DNA of 64,000 nt from positions 930,001 to 994,000 of the forward strand of contig NZ_CP023276.1 of assembly GCF_003065365.1 (NCBI RefSeq). The letters run 5' to 3'. The translations under genes were made by a program, and so were the position numbers. The notes under the pieces were generated by a model that did not search any database, had not been told where the DNA came from, and saw only the letters and a program-made list of their open reading frames with translations. Source of the DNA: Polynucleobacter difficilis (lineage in GTDB: Bacteria; Pseudomonadota; Gammaproteobacteria; Burkholderiales; Burkholderiaceae). Positions 10,296 to 20,028 of this stretch are shown one piece after another. Numbering within the stretch: position 1 is the first letter of the stretch; each line of letters opens with the position of its first letter.

Positions 10296-12332
10296 ATGAA
10301 AACCACCCTATTTAAAAAGATACTGATTGCCAATCGTGGCGAGATTGCATGCCGTGTCATTAAAACAGCGAAACGCATGGGCATTGAAACCGTTGCTGTT
10401 TTTTCTGAGGCCGATCGCGAAGCAAGGCACGTTCAATTAGCCGATGAGGCAGTCTGCATTGGACCTGCGCCATCGCGCGAATCCTATTTGGTGATGGACC
10501 GCATCATTCAGGCTTGTAAAGAGACTGGCGCACAAGCGGTGCATCCGGGCTATGGATTTTTATCCGAGAATGAGCAATTTGCACGGCGCTGCGAAGAAGA
10601 GGGCATTGTCTTCATTGGGCCTAAGTTTGCGGCGATAGCTGCCATGGGCGATAAGATTGCCTCCAAAAAATTAGCCATGGAAGCGAAGGTCAACACCATT
10701 CCTGGCTTTAACGAAGCGATTGATAGTCCAGACGTCGCGGTCAAAATTGCCAAAGACATCGGCTATCCCGTGATGATCAAAGCATCGGCCGGCGGTGGCG
10801 GCAAAGGCTTGCGGGTTGCGCACAATGATCAAGAGGCGTTTGAAGGTTTTGCGGCCTGCCGTACCGAAGCCCTGAATAGCTTTGGTGATGACCGCGTATT
10901 TATTGAGAAGTTCGTTGAAGGTCCGCGCCACATTGAGATTCAGATACTGGGTGATGCGCATGGCAATATCGTCTATCTCTGGGAGCGTGACTGCTCGATC
11001 CAGCGCCGTCACCAAAAAGTGATTGAAGAGGCGCCATCGCCTTTTATTGATCCAGCCACCCGCAAAGCCATGGGTGAGCAAGCCGTTGCCTTGGCACGCG
11101 CTGTCAATTACCAATCGGCTGGCACGGTCGAGTTTGTCGTCGGGAAAGACAAATCTTTTTACTTTCTGGAGATGAATACCCGCCTGCAAGTGGAGCATCC
11201 CGTGACGGAATCGATCACGGGACTGGATTTAGTAGAGCAAATGATTCGGGTTGCTGCTGGTGAAAAACTGTCGTTCACTCAAGACCAGATCAAGCTCGAC
11301 GGATGGTCCATGGAGTGCCGGATTAATGCCGACGATCCCTTCCGGAATTTTTTACCATCCACTGGCCGCCTCGTGAAATACCGTCCTCCAGCAGAAGAAA
11401 ACGGTGTCCGTGTCGATACAGGCGTATATGAGGGCGGAGAAATCCCGATGTACTACGACTCGATGATTGCCAAACTGATTGTGCATGGCCGCGATCGGAT
11501 GGATGCGATTCATAAAATGCGCCATGCACTCAATCAATTTGTGATTCGCGGAATTCATTCGAATATTTCGTTTCAGGCAGCGCTCTTACAACATCCGCGC
11601 TTTGTTTCGGGTGACTTCACAACCGGCTTTATTCCGGAAGAGTACCCGAATGGATTTCAGCGGGATTCCGTTCAGCCGGCCGATCCAAATCGCCTGGCTG
11701 CGCTCGCCACCTTCATGCGCACACGCTACCTAGAATACATTCAAGTAATTGACGGGCAGCTGCCAGGCCATGAGATGCAAATTGCCAAAAAATTTGTATT
11801 GGTAACCGGAAAACAGGTGGGTTCGATGAACGATCCCATCAACATACCGACGCGCGTTGAACACAAAGACGGCGTCTACTCGGTTTATGTCGAAACTGCA
11901 GAGGGTATTAGTCGCTACGACATTATTAGTGAGTGGCGCCCAGGTCAAATTGTCCTCAATGCCACCATCAACGGTACGCAGTCGATATCGGCACAAGTCG
12001 AACGTCGAGGTATTCGTTACCACTTAGTGCTCGATGGCGCCCAATACGAATGCATTGTCTTAAGTCCGCTTGGAGCTGAGTTGCAGGCACGGATGCCGGT
12101 CAAGTTGCCGCCGGACACCTCGAAAATGGTCTTATCGCCGATGCCAGGCCTTTTAACCAAGATATTGGTGCATGCAGGTGATCACGTCACAGCAGGCCAG
12201 AAACTCGCCACGATTGAGGCCATGAAAATGGAAAATACCCTCTCGGCATTGCAGGACGGCGTCGTTTCTGAAATCTTAGCCAAAGAAGGCGATAGCCTAG
12301 CAGTAGATCAAATCATTATTCGCTTCGAATAA
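10296..12332 (+). CDS. pccA: Propionyl-CoA carboxylase alpha subunit (biotin carboxylase + biotin carrier)
   Basis: This ATP-dependent biotin carboxylase subunit pairs with PccB. It opens with [24 protein letters not shown], followed by the ATP-grasp domain (glycine-rich loop [12 protein letters not shown]) and the biotin carboxylase signature [15 protein letters not shown] linker (BT domain) follows, and a C-terminal biotinyl domain carries EAMKMEN, whose lysine receives biotin. I prefer ATG 10296 (678 residues) because of the weak TAGG site 9 bases upstream. ATG 10278 overlaps the pccB stop by one base and would give 684 residues with 6 extra, non-conserved ones. Together the two subunits form the propionyl-CoA to methylmalonyl-CoA step feeding the mutase. 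Confidence 0.94.
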   Translation: MKTTLFKKILIANRGEIACRVIKTAKRMGIETVAVFSEADREARHVQLADEAVCIGPAPSRESYLVMDRIIQACKETGAQAVHPGYGFLSENEQFARRCEEEGIVFIGPKFAAIAAMGDKIASKKLAMEAKVNTIPGFNEAIDSPDVAVKIAKDIGYPVMIKASAGGGGKGLRVAHNDQEAFEGFAACRTEALNSFGDDRVFIEKFVEGPRHIEIQILGDAHGNIVYLWERDCSIQRRHQKVIEEAPSPFIDPATRKAMGEQAVALARAVNYQSAGTVEFVVGKDKSFYFLEMNTRLQVEHPVTESITGLDLVEQMIRVAAGEKLSFTQDQIKLDGWSMECRINADDPFRNFLPSTGRLVKYRPPAEENGVRVDTGVYEGGEIPMYYDSMIAKLIVHGRDRMDAIHKMRHALNQFVIRGIHSNISFQAALLQHPRFVSGDFTTGFIPEEYPNGFQRDSVQPADPNRLAALATFMRTRYLEYIQVIDGQLPGHEMQIAKKFVLVTGKQVGSMNDPINIPTRVEHKDGVYSVYVETAEGISRYDIISEWRPGQIVLNATINGTQSISAQVERRGIRYHLVLDGAQYECIVLSPLGAELQARMPVKLPPDTSKMVLSPMPGLLTKILVHAGDHVTAGQKLATIEAMKMENTLSALQDGVVSEILAKEGDSLAVDQIIIRFE

Positions 12333-12342
12333 AGGACAGAGT

Positions 12343-12813
12343 ATGACTGACGCAAGGCCATTTCGTATTTTAGGTATCCAGCAAATTGCCATTGGCGGCG
12401 AAGATAAACAACGCCTGCGATCCTTGTGGGTCGATTTGCTTGGCTTTACCTTTAAAGATACCTATGTATCCGAACGTGAAAACGTCAACGAAGATATCTG
12501 TGCCATTGGTCAAGGTGCGCATGAGGTTGAAGTGGATTTGATGCAGCCGGTGGACATCGCAAAAAAACCTGCGGTACATCAAACGCCACTGAATCACATT
12601 GGTCTATGGGTCGATGATTTACAGATAGCCCATGACTGGCTTAGCAGTAAAGGCTTACGCTTTGCTCCTGGTGGAATTCGTAAAGGCGCTGCAGGCCACG
12701 ATATTATTTTTATCCACCCCAAAGGCAATGATGAATTTCCATTCGGGGGTGAGGGCGTTCTGATAGAGCTCGTCCAAGCACCACCGGACATCATTCAAGC
12801 TCTGTCGTCTTAA
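12343..12813 (+). CDS. VOC-family protein, probable methylmalonyl-CoA epimerase
   Basis: This 156-residue protein has two betaalphabetabetabeta modules of the vicinal-oxygen-chelate (glyoxalase/epimerase) fold. Module one runs from [27 protein letters not shown] and module two from [22 protein letters not shown] to [10 protein letters not shown]. The [10 protein letters not shown] and GVLIELVQ motifs resemble methylmalonyl-CoA epimerases, which invert the product of propionyl-CoA carboxylase into the isomer used by the mutase. It lies 10 bases after pccA in the same direction, which strongly supports that role. The first metal position appears as Gln (IQQIAI) rather than His, so activity needs testing. 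A glyoxalase-like enzyme is the alternative. Confidence 0.78.
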   Translation: MTDARPFRILGIQQIAIGGEDKQRLRSLWVDLLGFTFKDTYVSERENVNEDICAIGQGAHEVEVDLMQPVDIAKKPAVHQTPLNHIGLWVDDLQIAHDWLSSKGLRFAPGGIRKGAAGHDIIFIHPKGNDEFPFGGEGVLIELVQAPPDIIQALSS

Positions 12814-12822
12814 GGTCCGTTC

Positions 12823-13563
12823 TTGAAACCCATTCTGGCGATCGATACTTCATCGACTTGGTGTTCGGTTGCACTCTCGCGTAATCCATCGACTGAAGGC
12901 GTGCTGGAGCGTCATGAGTTACTGGGGCCGGGCGCTAGCCAGCATCTCTTGCCATGGATCACTGAATTACTGCAGCAAGAAGGAATCACTTTGCGGGACT
13001 TGGATGCGATTGCTGTAGGCATCGGTCCGGGCGCCTTTACCGGAGTGCGCTTAGCGGTTGCGGCAGTACAAGGCTTAGCCCTTGCAAGCCATTTGCCCGT
13101 TGCGCCGGTTGCGAGTCTGGATGCCATCGCAGCTATTGCAATCGATCACCCCTTGATACAGGCGATGGATGCTAGCAAACATCAATTCACAGTGGCAATT
13201 GATGCCCGCATGGGTGAAGTGTATTGGGCTAATTACAGCCTGATGAAAGCTGCGCAAGCAGGTGGCGAGAGTACGGCATTGCCAGAGCGCATCGGCGATA
13301 TTCAGCTGAGCAGGCCAGAAGATGTCCAAATGGGCACAAGCGAATGCGTGTTTGGCAGCGCGGTTACGCAATACTCCGGCCATTTTGAGCAGCATATGCC
13401 CTCCAGTCAAATGGTTGGGGCTCTCGGGGTCAGTGCTGGTGGCGTCTTGCGCTGTGCAAAGGCGATGTTAGCTAAAGGGCAGCTCATTGCCGTGGATCAA
13501 TTGGAACCCCTGTATGTCCGCAATAAAGTAGCGCTGACTAGCGCTGAACGTGGTGCAAAATAG
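12823..13563 (+). CDS. tsaB: tRNA threonylcarbamoyladenosine biosynthesis protein TsaB
   Basis: This ASKHA-fold protein (246 residues) forms part of the TsaBD(E) complex that makes t6A37 in ANN-decoding tRNAs. It begins LAIDTSSTWCSVALS and has the typical GVGIGPGAFTGVRLAVAAVQGLALA segment (here AVGIGPGAFTGVRLAV). It lacks the metal-binding histidines of TsaD, as expected of TsaB. The start is an unusual TTG at 12823, with AAGG about 8 bases upstream directly after the VOC stop. It is followed by rimI, a common bacterial pairing. It may be transcribed with the upstream propionyl-CoA genes because the gap is only 9 bases. Confidence 0.93.
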   Translation: MKPILAIDTSSTWCSVALSRNPSTEGVLERHELLGPGASQHLLPWITELLQQEGITLRDLDAIAVGIGPGAFTGVRLAVAAVQGLALASHLPVAPVASLDAIAAIAIDHPLIQAMDASKHQFTVAIDARMGEVYWANYSLMKAAQAGGESTALPERIGDIQLSRPEDVQMGTSECVFGSAVTQYSGHFEQHMPSSQMVGALGVSAGGVLRCAKAMLAKGQLIAVDQLEPLYVRNKVALTSAERGAK

Positions 13564-13609
13564 AAGCTTCTATTTTGGATTGCAGCAATCTTTTTAATTA
13601 ACGCCTCAA

Positions 13610-14128
13610 ATGACGACTACCCAGGATGCCCAGTTAACCTTCATGCCAATGCAGCCATCGGATATGCGCGCAGTCATGGCCTTGGAAGCAATCTCGCATA
13701 GCCATCCGTGGACACAAGGTAATTTTTTGGATTCATTGACGGCGGGGCATTGGGCCTATTGCATTCGGCCGGAGATGACGGCAAATGCAGCGTTAGTACC
13801 GAATTTGCCTGAATTGTGGGGCTATTGCATTTTGTATCCCGCCGTTGATGAATTGCATTTACTCAATATCACGATTGATCCAACATTGCGACGCAATGGG
13901 ATTGGCAGTCGTGTGATGCAAGCCATTGAGGGCATTGCGATGCGGCAGAAAATGAGTCGCATTATTCTTGAGGTGCGCCCCTCCAATATCCCGGCAGTCA
14001 AATTATATGAACGGATGGGCTACGCCATCATTGGCGTGCGTAGGGCATATTACCCAGCCGATGAAGTTACGGGTAAGCGTGAGGATGCCGGTGTCATGGC
14101 AAAATCGATTACCCTTGAGGCACCATGA
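13610..14128 (+). CDS. rimI: Ribosomal protein bS18 alanine N-acetyltransferase RimI
   Basis: This GNAT acetyltransferase (172 residues) acetylates the N-terminal alanine of ribosomal protein S18. It shows the RimI pattern: AISHSHPWTQGNFLDSL near the N-terminus, the acetyl-CoA pyrophosphate loop region RRNGIGSRVMQAIEG, and ILEVRPSNIPAVKLYERMGYAIIGVRRAYYP at the C-terminus. It lies downstream of tsaB, as in many bacteria, and overlaps the next gene by 4 bases (ATGA). It is slightly longer than E. coli RimI (148 residues), mainly from an insertion around RPEMTANAALVPNLPE. Confidence 0.92.
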   Translation: MTTTQDAQLTFMPMQPSDMRAVMALEAISHSHPWTQGNFLDSLTAGHWAYCIRPEMTANAALVPNLPELWGYCILYPAVDELHLLNITIDPTLRRNGIGSRVMQAIEGIAMRQKMSRIILEVRPSNIPAVKLYERMGYAIIGVRRAYYPADEVTGKREDAGVMAKSITLEAP

Positions 14129-14685
14129 ATCCCGCCCCATCCAATAACGCAAGCATGCGCTCCTCCTTTTTAAAGGAAATGGGCATTACAGAATGGGTCG
14201 ATCGCTCTGGCCTCAGTGCTTCTCTGAGCGCGCCAGCAGCACCTCAAGACAATACTCAAGCGTCACCTGAGCCTACAGTAAGCCCATCGGAACGCGCAGC
14301 TGAGATTAGCGGCCGCTGGATTTTTATTGGGGCCAAACCCCAAGGCGATGCCCTCACTTTGTTCCAAAACATCGTGCGGGTGCTAGGTTTGCCGAATGGC
14401 GCATGGGTTTGGCAAGACCAAAAGGCCAGCATCGATGCGCTAATTGAATCCACCGCAGTACCGCTGGTGGCGATTGCATTTGGCGCAGCGAGTGCGCAGC
14501 GTTTAACGGGGGAAAATGCGCCCTTAGCTGAGTTGCGTGGTGCCATCCACTCTCTGATGCACGGCGAAGCCGAAGTGCCTTTGATCGCAACACTGGAATT
14601 GGCGCAAGTCTTGGCAAGGCCGCAAGAGAAAGCCTTGCTTTGGGAGGATTTACTACTCGCGCGCTCGGTGTTACAAAGCCTTTAA
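14125..14685 (+). CDS. holD: Probable DNA polymerase III psi subunit (HolD-like), divergent
   Basis: This 186-residue protein would often be left hypothetical. The N-terminal stretch FLKEMGITEWVDRSG resembles the start of E. coli HolD (LQQLGITQW...). The end, LARPQEKALLWEDLLL, resembles HolD near NPTARAALWQQI. Between them is a Rossmann-like core (RWIFIGAKPQGDALTLFQNIVRVLGL). A Ser/Pro/Ala-rich linker of about 40 residues follows the N-terminal segment, fitting the known flexible HolD N-terminus that binds HolC. The gene overlaps rimI by 4 bases; in E. coli holD and rimI are also neighbours, in the opposite order. The main alternative is a degenerate family-4 uracil-DNA glycosylase relative. 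I see no Cys cluster for an iron-sulphur site, which argues against an active one. Confidence 0.65.
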   Translation: MNPAPSNNASMRSSFLKEMGITEWVDRSGLSASLSAPAAPQDNTQASPEPTVSPSERAAEISGRWIFIGAKPQGDALTLFQNIVRVLGLPNGAWVWQDQKASIDALIESTAVPLVAIAFGAASAQRLTGENAPLAELRGAIHSLMHGEAEVPLIATLELAQVLARPQEKALLWEDLLLARSVLQSL

Positions 14686-14708
14686 ACCCGCAATTAACCA
14701 ACTGATTA

Positions 14709-16028
14709 CTAGTGTTTGCTTTCACCAATCAGGTGTAGGGAGTCATACTCCGCTTGATTGCGGGCATGCCGCCGCATAATCAAGATCATGATGATGCTGA
14801 CCGATAAACCAAAGCCAGTAATGACATAAGCGATTGGCACATCAAGCCAGATGAGTAGGGCATAGAGCATCAGCATGCTTAGTACCGACAGATTTTCATT
14901 GAAGTTTTGCACCGCAATCGAATGGCCTGCTGAGAGCAAGACGTGGCCACGATGCTGCAAGAGGGCATTCATGGGCACTACGAAGTAGCCTGCGAGCCAG
15001 CCGACTAAGATCAGCAGCGCATAGGGCGGAATCAGATTAAGCGTGAGCTTCATTTTGTCAAACTCGACAAGCACAATCGGCGGAATCATGTCGATGTGAT
15101 AGATGGCCATGACGCAAACCACAAGACCCATTACAACGCCATATGGCAATACCTTCAAGGATTGCTTTAGGGGGATGCGACTGGCTGCCCAGACTGCACC
15201 TCCGGCTACGCCCACCGCAGAGATGGCTTGCAAAATAGCGCCTTGCGAAAGACTCATGTTGAGCGCGACTTCCGCCCACTTGAGCACAATGAATTGCAAA
15301 GTAGCACCGGCACCCCAAAAGAGGGTAGTTACGGCTAAGGAGATCTGACCCAAACGGTCATTCCATAGCGTTCTGAAGCAATGGGCAAAATCCGCAATCA
15401 AATCGATTGGATTTGTTTTTTGAGCCACATAACGAGCGCCGGTATCGGGGATTTTGAGGTTAATGAGCGCGGCGATGATGTAAATCATCATAATGACCAA
15501 AATAGCTGCTTCGGCTGGCGTGTCTATGCCCGTTTCAATGACAGGCAGGTCAAAGCCCAGTAGGCGCGATGAGACGCCAACGCTGATCAGCACGCCACCC
15601 AAAACCGTACCCAAGATAATGGAGCCAACAGTTAGGCCTTCAATCCAGCCATTGGCAGCGACCAAGCGCTCTGGGGGAAGTAACTCGGTGAGGATGCCGT
15701 ATTTAGCGGGGGAATACGCAGCGGCGCCAAGGCCCACAATGGCATACGATAGCAAGGGGTGGCTACCGAATAACATGACGGCACAGCCCACAAACTTAAT
15801 GGTGTTGGTGATGAACATCACATTGCCTTTGGGCCGAGAGTCTGCAAACGCACCCACAAAGGCGGCCAGAAGGACGTAAGATAAGACAAAGAATAGCTTG
15901 AGCAAAGGGGTCATCCAATCCGGAGCATCAAGCTGGATTAGGAGTGCAATAGCCGCAATGAGGAGCGCGTTATCGGCCAGCGACGAAAAAAATTGCGCCG
16001 CCATAATGGTGTAAAAACTACGGTTCAT
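14709..16028 (-). CDS. lplT: Lysophospholipid transporter LplT (MFS)
   Basis: This 439-residue major facilitator has about 12 hydrophobic segments. It begins MNRSFYTIMAAQFFSSLADNALLIAAIALL, which is characteristic of LplT, and contains the MFS loop FVGAFADSRPKGNVMF and the segment YSPAKYGILTELLPPERLVAANGWIEG. LplT flips lysophosphatidylethanolamine inward across the inner membrane for re-acylation. No aas acyltransferase gene is adjacent, unlike in enterobacteria. It is transcribed away from alr, and its 3' end converges on the holD-like gene with 23 bases between. The 50-base gap to alr must hold both promoters. Confidence 0.92.
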   Translation of the reverse strand: MNRSFYTIMAAQFFSSLADNALLIAAIALLIQLDAPDWMTPLLKLFFVLSYVLLAAFVGAFADSRPKGNVMFITNTIKFVGCAVMLFGSHPLLSYAIVGLGAAAYSPAKYGILTELLPPERLVAANGWIEGLTVGSIILGTVLGGVLISVGVSSRLLGFDLPVIETGIDTPAEAAILVIMMIYIIAALINLKIPDTGARYVAQKTNPIDLIADFAHCFRTLWNDRLGQISLAVTTLFWGAGATLQFIVLKWAEVALNMSLSQGAILQAISAVGVAGGAVWAASRIPLKQSLKVLPYGVVMGLVVCVMAIYHIDMIPPIVLVEFDKMKLTLNLIPPYALLILVGWLAGYFVVPMNALLQHRGHVLLSAGHSIAVQNFNENLSVLSMLMLYALLIWLDVPIAYVITGFGLSVSIIMILIMRRHARNQAEYDSLHLIGESKH

Positions 16029-16078
16029 TCGTACAATCTATTCATTTACAGCATTAAAACATGAAAGGGGTTTCAGAT

Positions 16079-17179
16079 ATGAATCGGCCTATATTGGCAT
16101 CCATTCACATTGAGGCCTTTCGCCATAACTTGGCTAGGGTACGCGCGCTTGCCCCTGAGGCGAAGACTTGGTCAGTTGTCAAAGCCGCTGCGTATGGCCA
16201 CCGCTTAGAGTCCATCCTGGAGGGCTTAAAGGAGACCGATGGATTTGCTTTGCTCGATCTGCGGGACGCACAGTGGCTTCGAAATCAAGGCTGGCAAGGC
16301 CGCATCCTACTGCTGGAGGGTCTATTTGAGCCTGAAGAGCTTGCACAAGCAGTCTCGCTGGACTGTGATTTAGTCGTTCATTGTCAGGAGCAAGTGGTAT
16401 TACTTGAGCGCCTAGCTCAGCACTCCAGTCATGCGTTTCAGGTTTTTCTCAAGCTCAACTCCGGAATGAACCGGCTAGGCTTTTCCCCTACGACTTATCG
16501 GGATATGTACCACCGGCTCCATTCATTAGGGCATCAAGTCCACCACATGACCCACTTTGCCAATGCCGATGCAGTGGATCAGAAACCAACCGTGGGTGAG
16601 CAGATGGACTGCTTTTCTACGGCAACCAATGGCCTGGCTGGTGAAACCTGCCTTGCTAATTCGGCTGCAATTCTGTGGCACCGCACCGCCCTAGGTGACT
16701 GGGTACGCCCTGGAATCATGTTGTACGGACTTTCGCCGACTGGAATCCATGCGGACATTGAGCATGCACACCTTCAGCCCGTGATGTCCCTTACTAGTGA
16801 GATCATTGATATCCAACATTTGGCTGCCGGTGAGCATGTGGGCTATGGTGGTCGCTTTACGGCGCCTGAAGCAATGCGGATTGGCGTGATTGCCTGTGGC
16901 TATGCTGATGGGTATCCTCGCCATGCGCCGGATGGAACTCCGGTCTGGGTTGAGAGCAATGGCACTGGAGCAATCTGTCCGATTGCAGGACGCGTGTCGA
17001 TGGATATGATTACCGTTGATTTACGCAATGCGCCGAATGCGCAAATCGGAAGTAGGGTGGAGCTTTGGGGGCAGAAGGTTCCTGCAGATACCGTTGCTGC
17101 CGCTGCCGGCACGATTGGTTATGAGCTCATCTGCGCACTAGCACCCCGAGTGCCAGTCGAATTGATTCGCAAATCTTAA
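16079..17179 (+). CDS. alr: Alanine racemase (PLP-dependent)
   Basis: This enzyme converts L-alanine to D-alanine for peptidoglycan. It has 366 residues with a PLP-binding TIM barrel. The catalytic lysine lies in WSVVKAAAYGH; the usual motif is VKANAYGHG, so one position is Ala here. The second catalytic base is the tyrosine in VGYGGRF. Further motifs are NSGMNRLGF, NSAAILW and GRVSMDMITVD. I chose ATG 16079 because AAAGGGG at 16064-16070 lies 8 bases upstream; the in-frame ATG at 16061 would add 6 residues and has no site. It is divergent from lplT and convergent with bamD. Confidence 0.94.
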   Translation: MNRPILASIHIEAFRHNLARVRALAPEAKTWSVVKAAAYGHRLESILEGLKETDGFALLDLRDAQWLRNQGWQGRILLLEGLFEPEELAQAVSLDCDLVVHCQEQVVLLERLAQHSSHAFQVFLKLNSGMNRLGFSPTTYRDMYHRLHSLGHQVHHMTHFANADAVDQKPTVGEQMDCFSTATNGLAGETCLANSAAILWHRTALGDWVRPGIMLYGLSPTGIHADIEHAHLQPVMSLTSEIIDIQHLAAGEHVGYGGRFTAPEAMRIGVIACGYADGYPRHAPDGTPVWVESNGTGAICPIAGRVSMDMITVDLRNAPNAQIGSRVELWGQKVPADTVAAAAGTIGYELICALAPRVPVELIRKS

Positions 17180-17194
17180 AACAATAACTAAACG

Positions 17195-18088
17195 TTATCT
17201 ATTCCAGATTTGCCACCACGAGCGCTCTTTCTTGACGCGCTGTCCAGTAAGGAGCATTTGGCTATCAGGAAAGTTGAGCTTAAACACCCGAATAGCGTCC
17301 GTGCTTAAATCAGTCATGCCCAAGCGCTCATATGACTTAATCAGAATGTAAAGCGCTTCTTCTACCGCAGGTGCGCGGTCATAGTCTTTGAGTACGAGCT
17401 GCGCACGGTTTGCTGCAGCTAGGTAGGCACCACGCTGAAAGTAATAACGCGCGACGATGACATCCGCCTCTGCCAAGGAGTTGACGATGTAGCGCATCCG
17501 GTCAAGCGCATCCGGTGCATATTTACTGTTTGGAAAGCGATCCACTACTACCTTAAATGCCTCGAATGCCTCACGGGCTGCCTTAGGATCACGCTCGCTT
17601 AAATCTTGACCAGTGAACTTGCCTAAAAATCCCAGATCATCGTTAAAAGTAATTAAGCCTTTGAGGTAGAAGGCGTAATCCAGATTAGGACTGCCTTGGT
17701 GGAGCTTGATGAAGCGATCTACAGCAACCAAGGCTTGCGCCTGTTCGCTGGCTTTCCAGTAGCAATAGGCGGCATTGATTTGCGCTTGCTGCGAATAAGG
17801 GCCAAAGGGGAAGCGCGCCTCGAGCTTTTCAAAATACGTTCCGCATTTTGCAAAGTCATTGTCTTTGAGTTTTTCAGTAGCTTCGCTGTACAGCTTGGTC
17901 TCAGACCAGCCATCGGTCTCGTCTTTATTGCCATCGCTTGCGCAACCGCTAATAAATAGGGTGGCAACTAAGGCAAATCCCAGCAGCAAGCTGCTAATGC
18001 GGGAGGAGGATGGCAAACCATTCGGGCTTACGTTTGTAGGCCTTACACTGTCGGCTGTAACTACATATGGGTAATTCAAGCGTGGCAT
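17195..18088 (-). CDS. bamD: Outer membrane assembly lipoprotein BamD
   Basis: This essential lipoprotein of the BAM complex inserts beta-barrel proteins into the outer membrane. It has 297 residues. A lipobox, LFISGCAS, sits near residue 50, followed by tetratricopeptide repeats beginning [52 protein letters not shown] and including GLITFNDD. The N-terminal region before the signal anchor is long (about 30 residues). ATG 18088 is nevertheless supported by AGGAG 9 bases upstream. That places the start inside the divergent rluD gene, a 22-base head-to-head overlap. A shorter form starting at an internal TTG would remove the overlap but has no ribosome-binding site. Confidence 0.92.
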   Translation of the reverse strand: MPRLNYPYVVTADSVRPTNVSPNGLPSSSRISSLLLGFALVATLFISGCASDGNKDETDGWSETKLYSEATEKLKDNDFAKCGTYFEKLEARFPFGPYSQQAQINAAYCYWKASEQAQALVAVDRFIKLHQGSPNLDYAFYLKGLITFNDDLGFLGKFTGQDLSERDPKAAREAFEAFKVVVDRFPNSKYAPDALDRMRYIVNSLAEADVIVARYYFQRGAYLAAANRAQLVLKDYDRAPAVEEALYILIKSYERLGMTDLSTDAIRVFKLNFPDSQMLLTGQRVKKERSWWQIWNR

Positions 18089-19110
18089 TGCCGAAAACTC
18101 CTGATTCGAATCCAGTTGATTATATCGATGAAGAGGATTTCATTGCCCTAGAAATTCCGTGGGAGGCATCTGGCGAGCGCCTAGATAAGGTTTTGGCCGG
18201 GGCTTTGCCCGATTATTCCCGAAATCGCTTAAAAACCTGGGTTGAAGCAGGGGCAGTGACCGTCGACGGCAAGGTCACGCGAGCCCGTTACTTATTGCGG
18301 GGCGGCGAGAGCGTCAAAGTCTATCCCCAAGAAATGCCCGAGCAATTTGCGTTTCAGGCCGAGGATATTCCCCTGGATGTGGTGCATGAAGATGCGAGCT
18401 TGATTGTGATTAATAAACCCGCAGGCTTAGTGGTCCATCCTGCTGCGGGCAATTGGTCTGGAACATTGCTCAATGGTTTGTTATTTCGCTACCCTGAGCT
18501 TGTACAGTTACCTCGGGCCGGTATTGTCCATCGCCTCGACAAAGAGACCTCAGGCCTTATGGTGGTGGCGCGGACTGATCTGGCGCAAACGGCATTGGTC
18601 CGCCAACTGCAAGAGCGCACAGTCGGGCGCCGCTACTTGGCTTGGGTATGGGGAACGCCAGCAGCGCAAGGAAAGATTCAGGCCATGGTGGCACGCGATC
18701 AACGTGATCGACTCAAAATGGCAGTACATTCGATTCAAGGTAAGCCTGCAATTACGCTCTACCGTCGATTGGCTAATGGTCACTTTGCACAAGCGCCGGT
18801 ATCGCTCCTAGAGTGCCGCCTGGAAACAGGGCGGACCCATCAAATTCGGGTGCATTTAGAGTCTTTGGGATTTCCCCTCTTGGGTGATCCGGTTTATCGC
18901 AAGAAGGCGCCGAACGTAGCCAAAGAGTTACCTTTGTATCGACAAGCATTGCATGCCTATGCCTTGAGCCTCATTCACCCAGAAAGCAAGCAAGTAGTGC
19001 AGTGGTACCGCTTGCCGCCAGACGATCTAAATGCTTTATTGCCAGCTGTTGGGATGACTGCTGCGGATTTACCTGACGAGCCAAAACTAGAAACGCCTCT
19101 TGCATCATGA
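18067..19110 (+). CDS. rluD: 23S rRNA pseudouridine synthase RluD
   Basis: This enzyme converts uridines 1911, 1915 and 1917 (E. coli numbering) in helix 69 of 23S rRNA to pseudouridine. It has 347 residues. An S4-like RNA-binding domain ([33 protein letters not shown]) is followed by the RluA-type catalytic domain. That domain has [16 protein letters not shown], whose aspartate is the nucleophile, and [20 protein letters not shown]. Its start overlaps that of the divergent bamD gene, the same neighbour pair found in many proteobacteria. No Shine-Dalgarno is evident at ATG 18067. The 3' end overlaps pgeF by 4 bases. Confidence 0.93.
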   Translation: MGNSSVALPKTPDSNPVDYIDEEDFIALEIPWEASGERLDKVLAGALPDYSRNRLKTWVEAGAVTVDGKVTRARYLLRGGESVKVYPQEMPEQFAFQAEDIPLDVVHEDASLIVINKPAGLVVHPAAGNWSGTLLNGLLFRYPELVQLPRAGIVHRLDKETSGLMVVARTDLAQTALVRQLQERTVGRRYLAWVWGTPAAQGKIQAMVARDQRDRLKMAVHSIQGKPAITLYRRLANGHFAQAPVSLLECRLETGRTHQIRVHLESLGFPLLGDPVYRKKAPNVAKELPLYRQALHAYALSLIHPESKQVVQWYRLPPDDLNALLPAVGMTAADLPDEPKLETPLAS

Positions 19111-19910
19111 GTAAGCACGACAGTCAATTTCAGGTCATCAATGGGCTGCGGGTGCTTGTTCCGAATTGGCCAGTTCCACCTCAGATCGGGGCGTTCTGTA
19201 CTACTCGAGTTGGGGGCGTCAGCAAAGCGCCCTTTGATAGCCTCAACTTGGGTCGCTACGTCAACGATGAGGCCGCTGCCGTCAGTGAAAATCGTGCTCG
19301 TGTGCGGGCTTTGCTCCCAGCCGAGCCGGTATGGCTCAAGCAGGTCCACGGCACCCGGGTTTGGGACGCGGATTTGGCCTCCACTGAAGAGGTCATTGAG
19401 GCCGATGCGGCGGTCACCACCAAACCCAATACCGTCCTGACGGTAATGGCAGCCGATTGCTTGCCCGTTTTAATTAGTAGCCCGGATGGCGGGGTAATTG
19501 GCGCCGCCCATGCGGGCTGGCGCGGCTTATTGGGCGGCATTCTCGAAAACACGTTGGATACGATGCAGGCAAAAACGGGGCTGGGCGATACTGGCCAATA
19601 CCTTGCCTGGCTCGGCCCGGCGATTGGTCCAAGGGCATTTGAGGTGGGTGAAGATGTACGTGCGGCGTTTCATGAATATGGTCAAAAACAGGGCCTGCCA
19701 ATAGCCGCTGATGCATTTATGGCGATCGACGGCAAACCCGGTAAGTATTGGGCCAATCTATATCAATTGGCCCGGCAACGCTTACTCAGCAAGGGCCTGA
19801 CCCATATCTATGGCGGCGAATTTTGTACGGTTCGCGATCAAACCGACTTTTTTTCCCATCGCCGCGATGGTCTTTCTGGGCGATTTGCCGCCTTTATCTG
19901 GCGCTGCTAA
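19107..19910 (+). CDS. pgeF: Peptidoglycan editing factor PgeF (YfiH/laccase-like family)
   Basis: This 267-residue DUF152-family protein is the usual partner of rluD. It carries ADCLPVLI and [14 protein letters not shown], which hold the metal/active-site Cys and His residues, and ends with [18 protein letters not shown]. Members have been described as multicopper-like oxidases, purine nucleoside phosphorylases, and editors of misplaced amino acids in muropeptides. Which of these applies here is not decidable from sequence. It overlaps rluD by four bases (ATGA), so the two are translationally coupled. Two hairpins follow before phaC. Confidence 0.9.
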   Translation: MSKHDSQFQVINGLRVLVPNWPVPPQIGAFCTTRVGGVSKAPFDSLNLGRYVNDEAAAVSENRARVRALLPAEPVWLKQVHGTRVWDADLASTEEVIEADAAVTTKPNTVLTVMAADCLPVLISSPDGGVIGAAHAGWRGLLGGILENTLDTMQAKTGLGDTGQYLAWLGPAIGPRAFEVGEDVRAAFHEYGQKQGLPIAADAFMAIDGKPGKYWANLYQLARQRLLSKGLTHIYGGEFCTVRDQTDFFSHRRDGLSGRFAAFIWRC

Positions 19911-19933
19911 GCGAGGGCATAAGCTCTAGGGCT

Positions 19934-19979
19934 AGGGTTAGTGCTTATAACCCTTGTGCCCCATTCAAACGAGAATGGG
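19934..19979 (+). promoter_or_regulatory. Two adjacent perfect stem-loops in the pgeF-phaC gap
   Basis: AGGGTTA (19934-19940) pairs with TAACCCT (19948-19954) around a 7-base loop. CCCATTC (19960-19966) pairs with GAATGGG (19973-19979) around a 6-base loop. Neither is followed by a T-run, so they are not classical intrinsic terminators. They lie 49-95 bases before the preferred phaC start and could be mRNA leader structures or protein-binding palindromes. The function is unknown. Confidence 0.4.
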
Positions 19980-20028
19980 TATGTGCGGCAAGCCGGTACG
20001 GCCTGCCTGGTTGAGAATAGAGAAAAGC

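Noticed and set aside
14125..14685. Active family-4 uracil-DNA glycosylase as the product of the gene after rimI
   Set aside because: No iron-sulphur cysteines or glycosylase catalytic motif are present, and the ends match HolD better.
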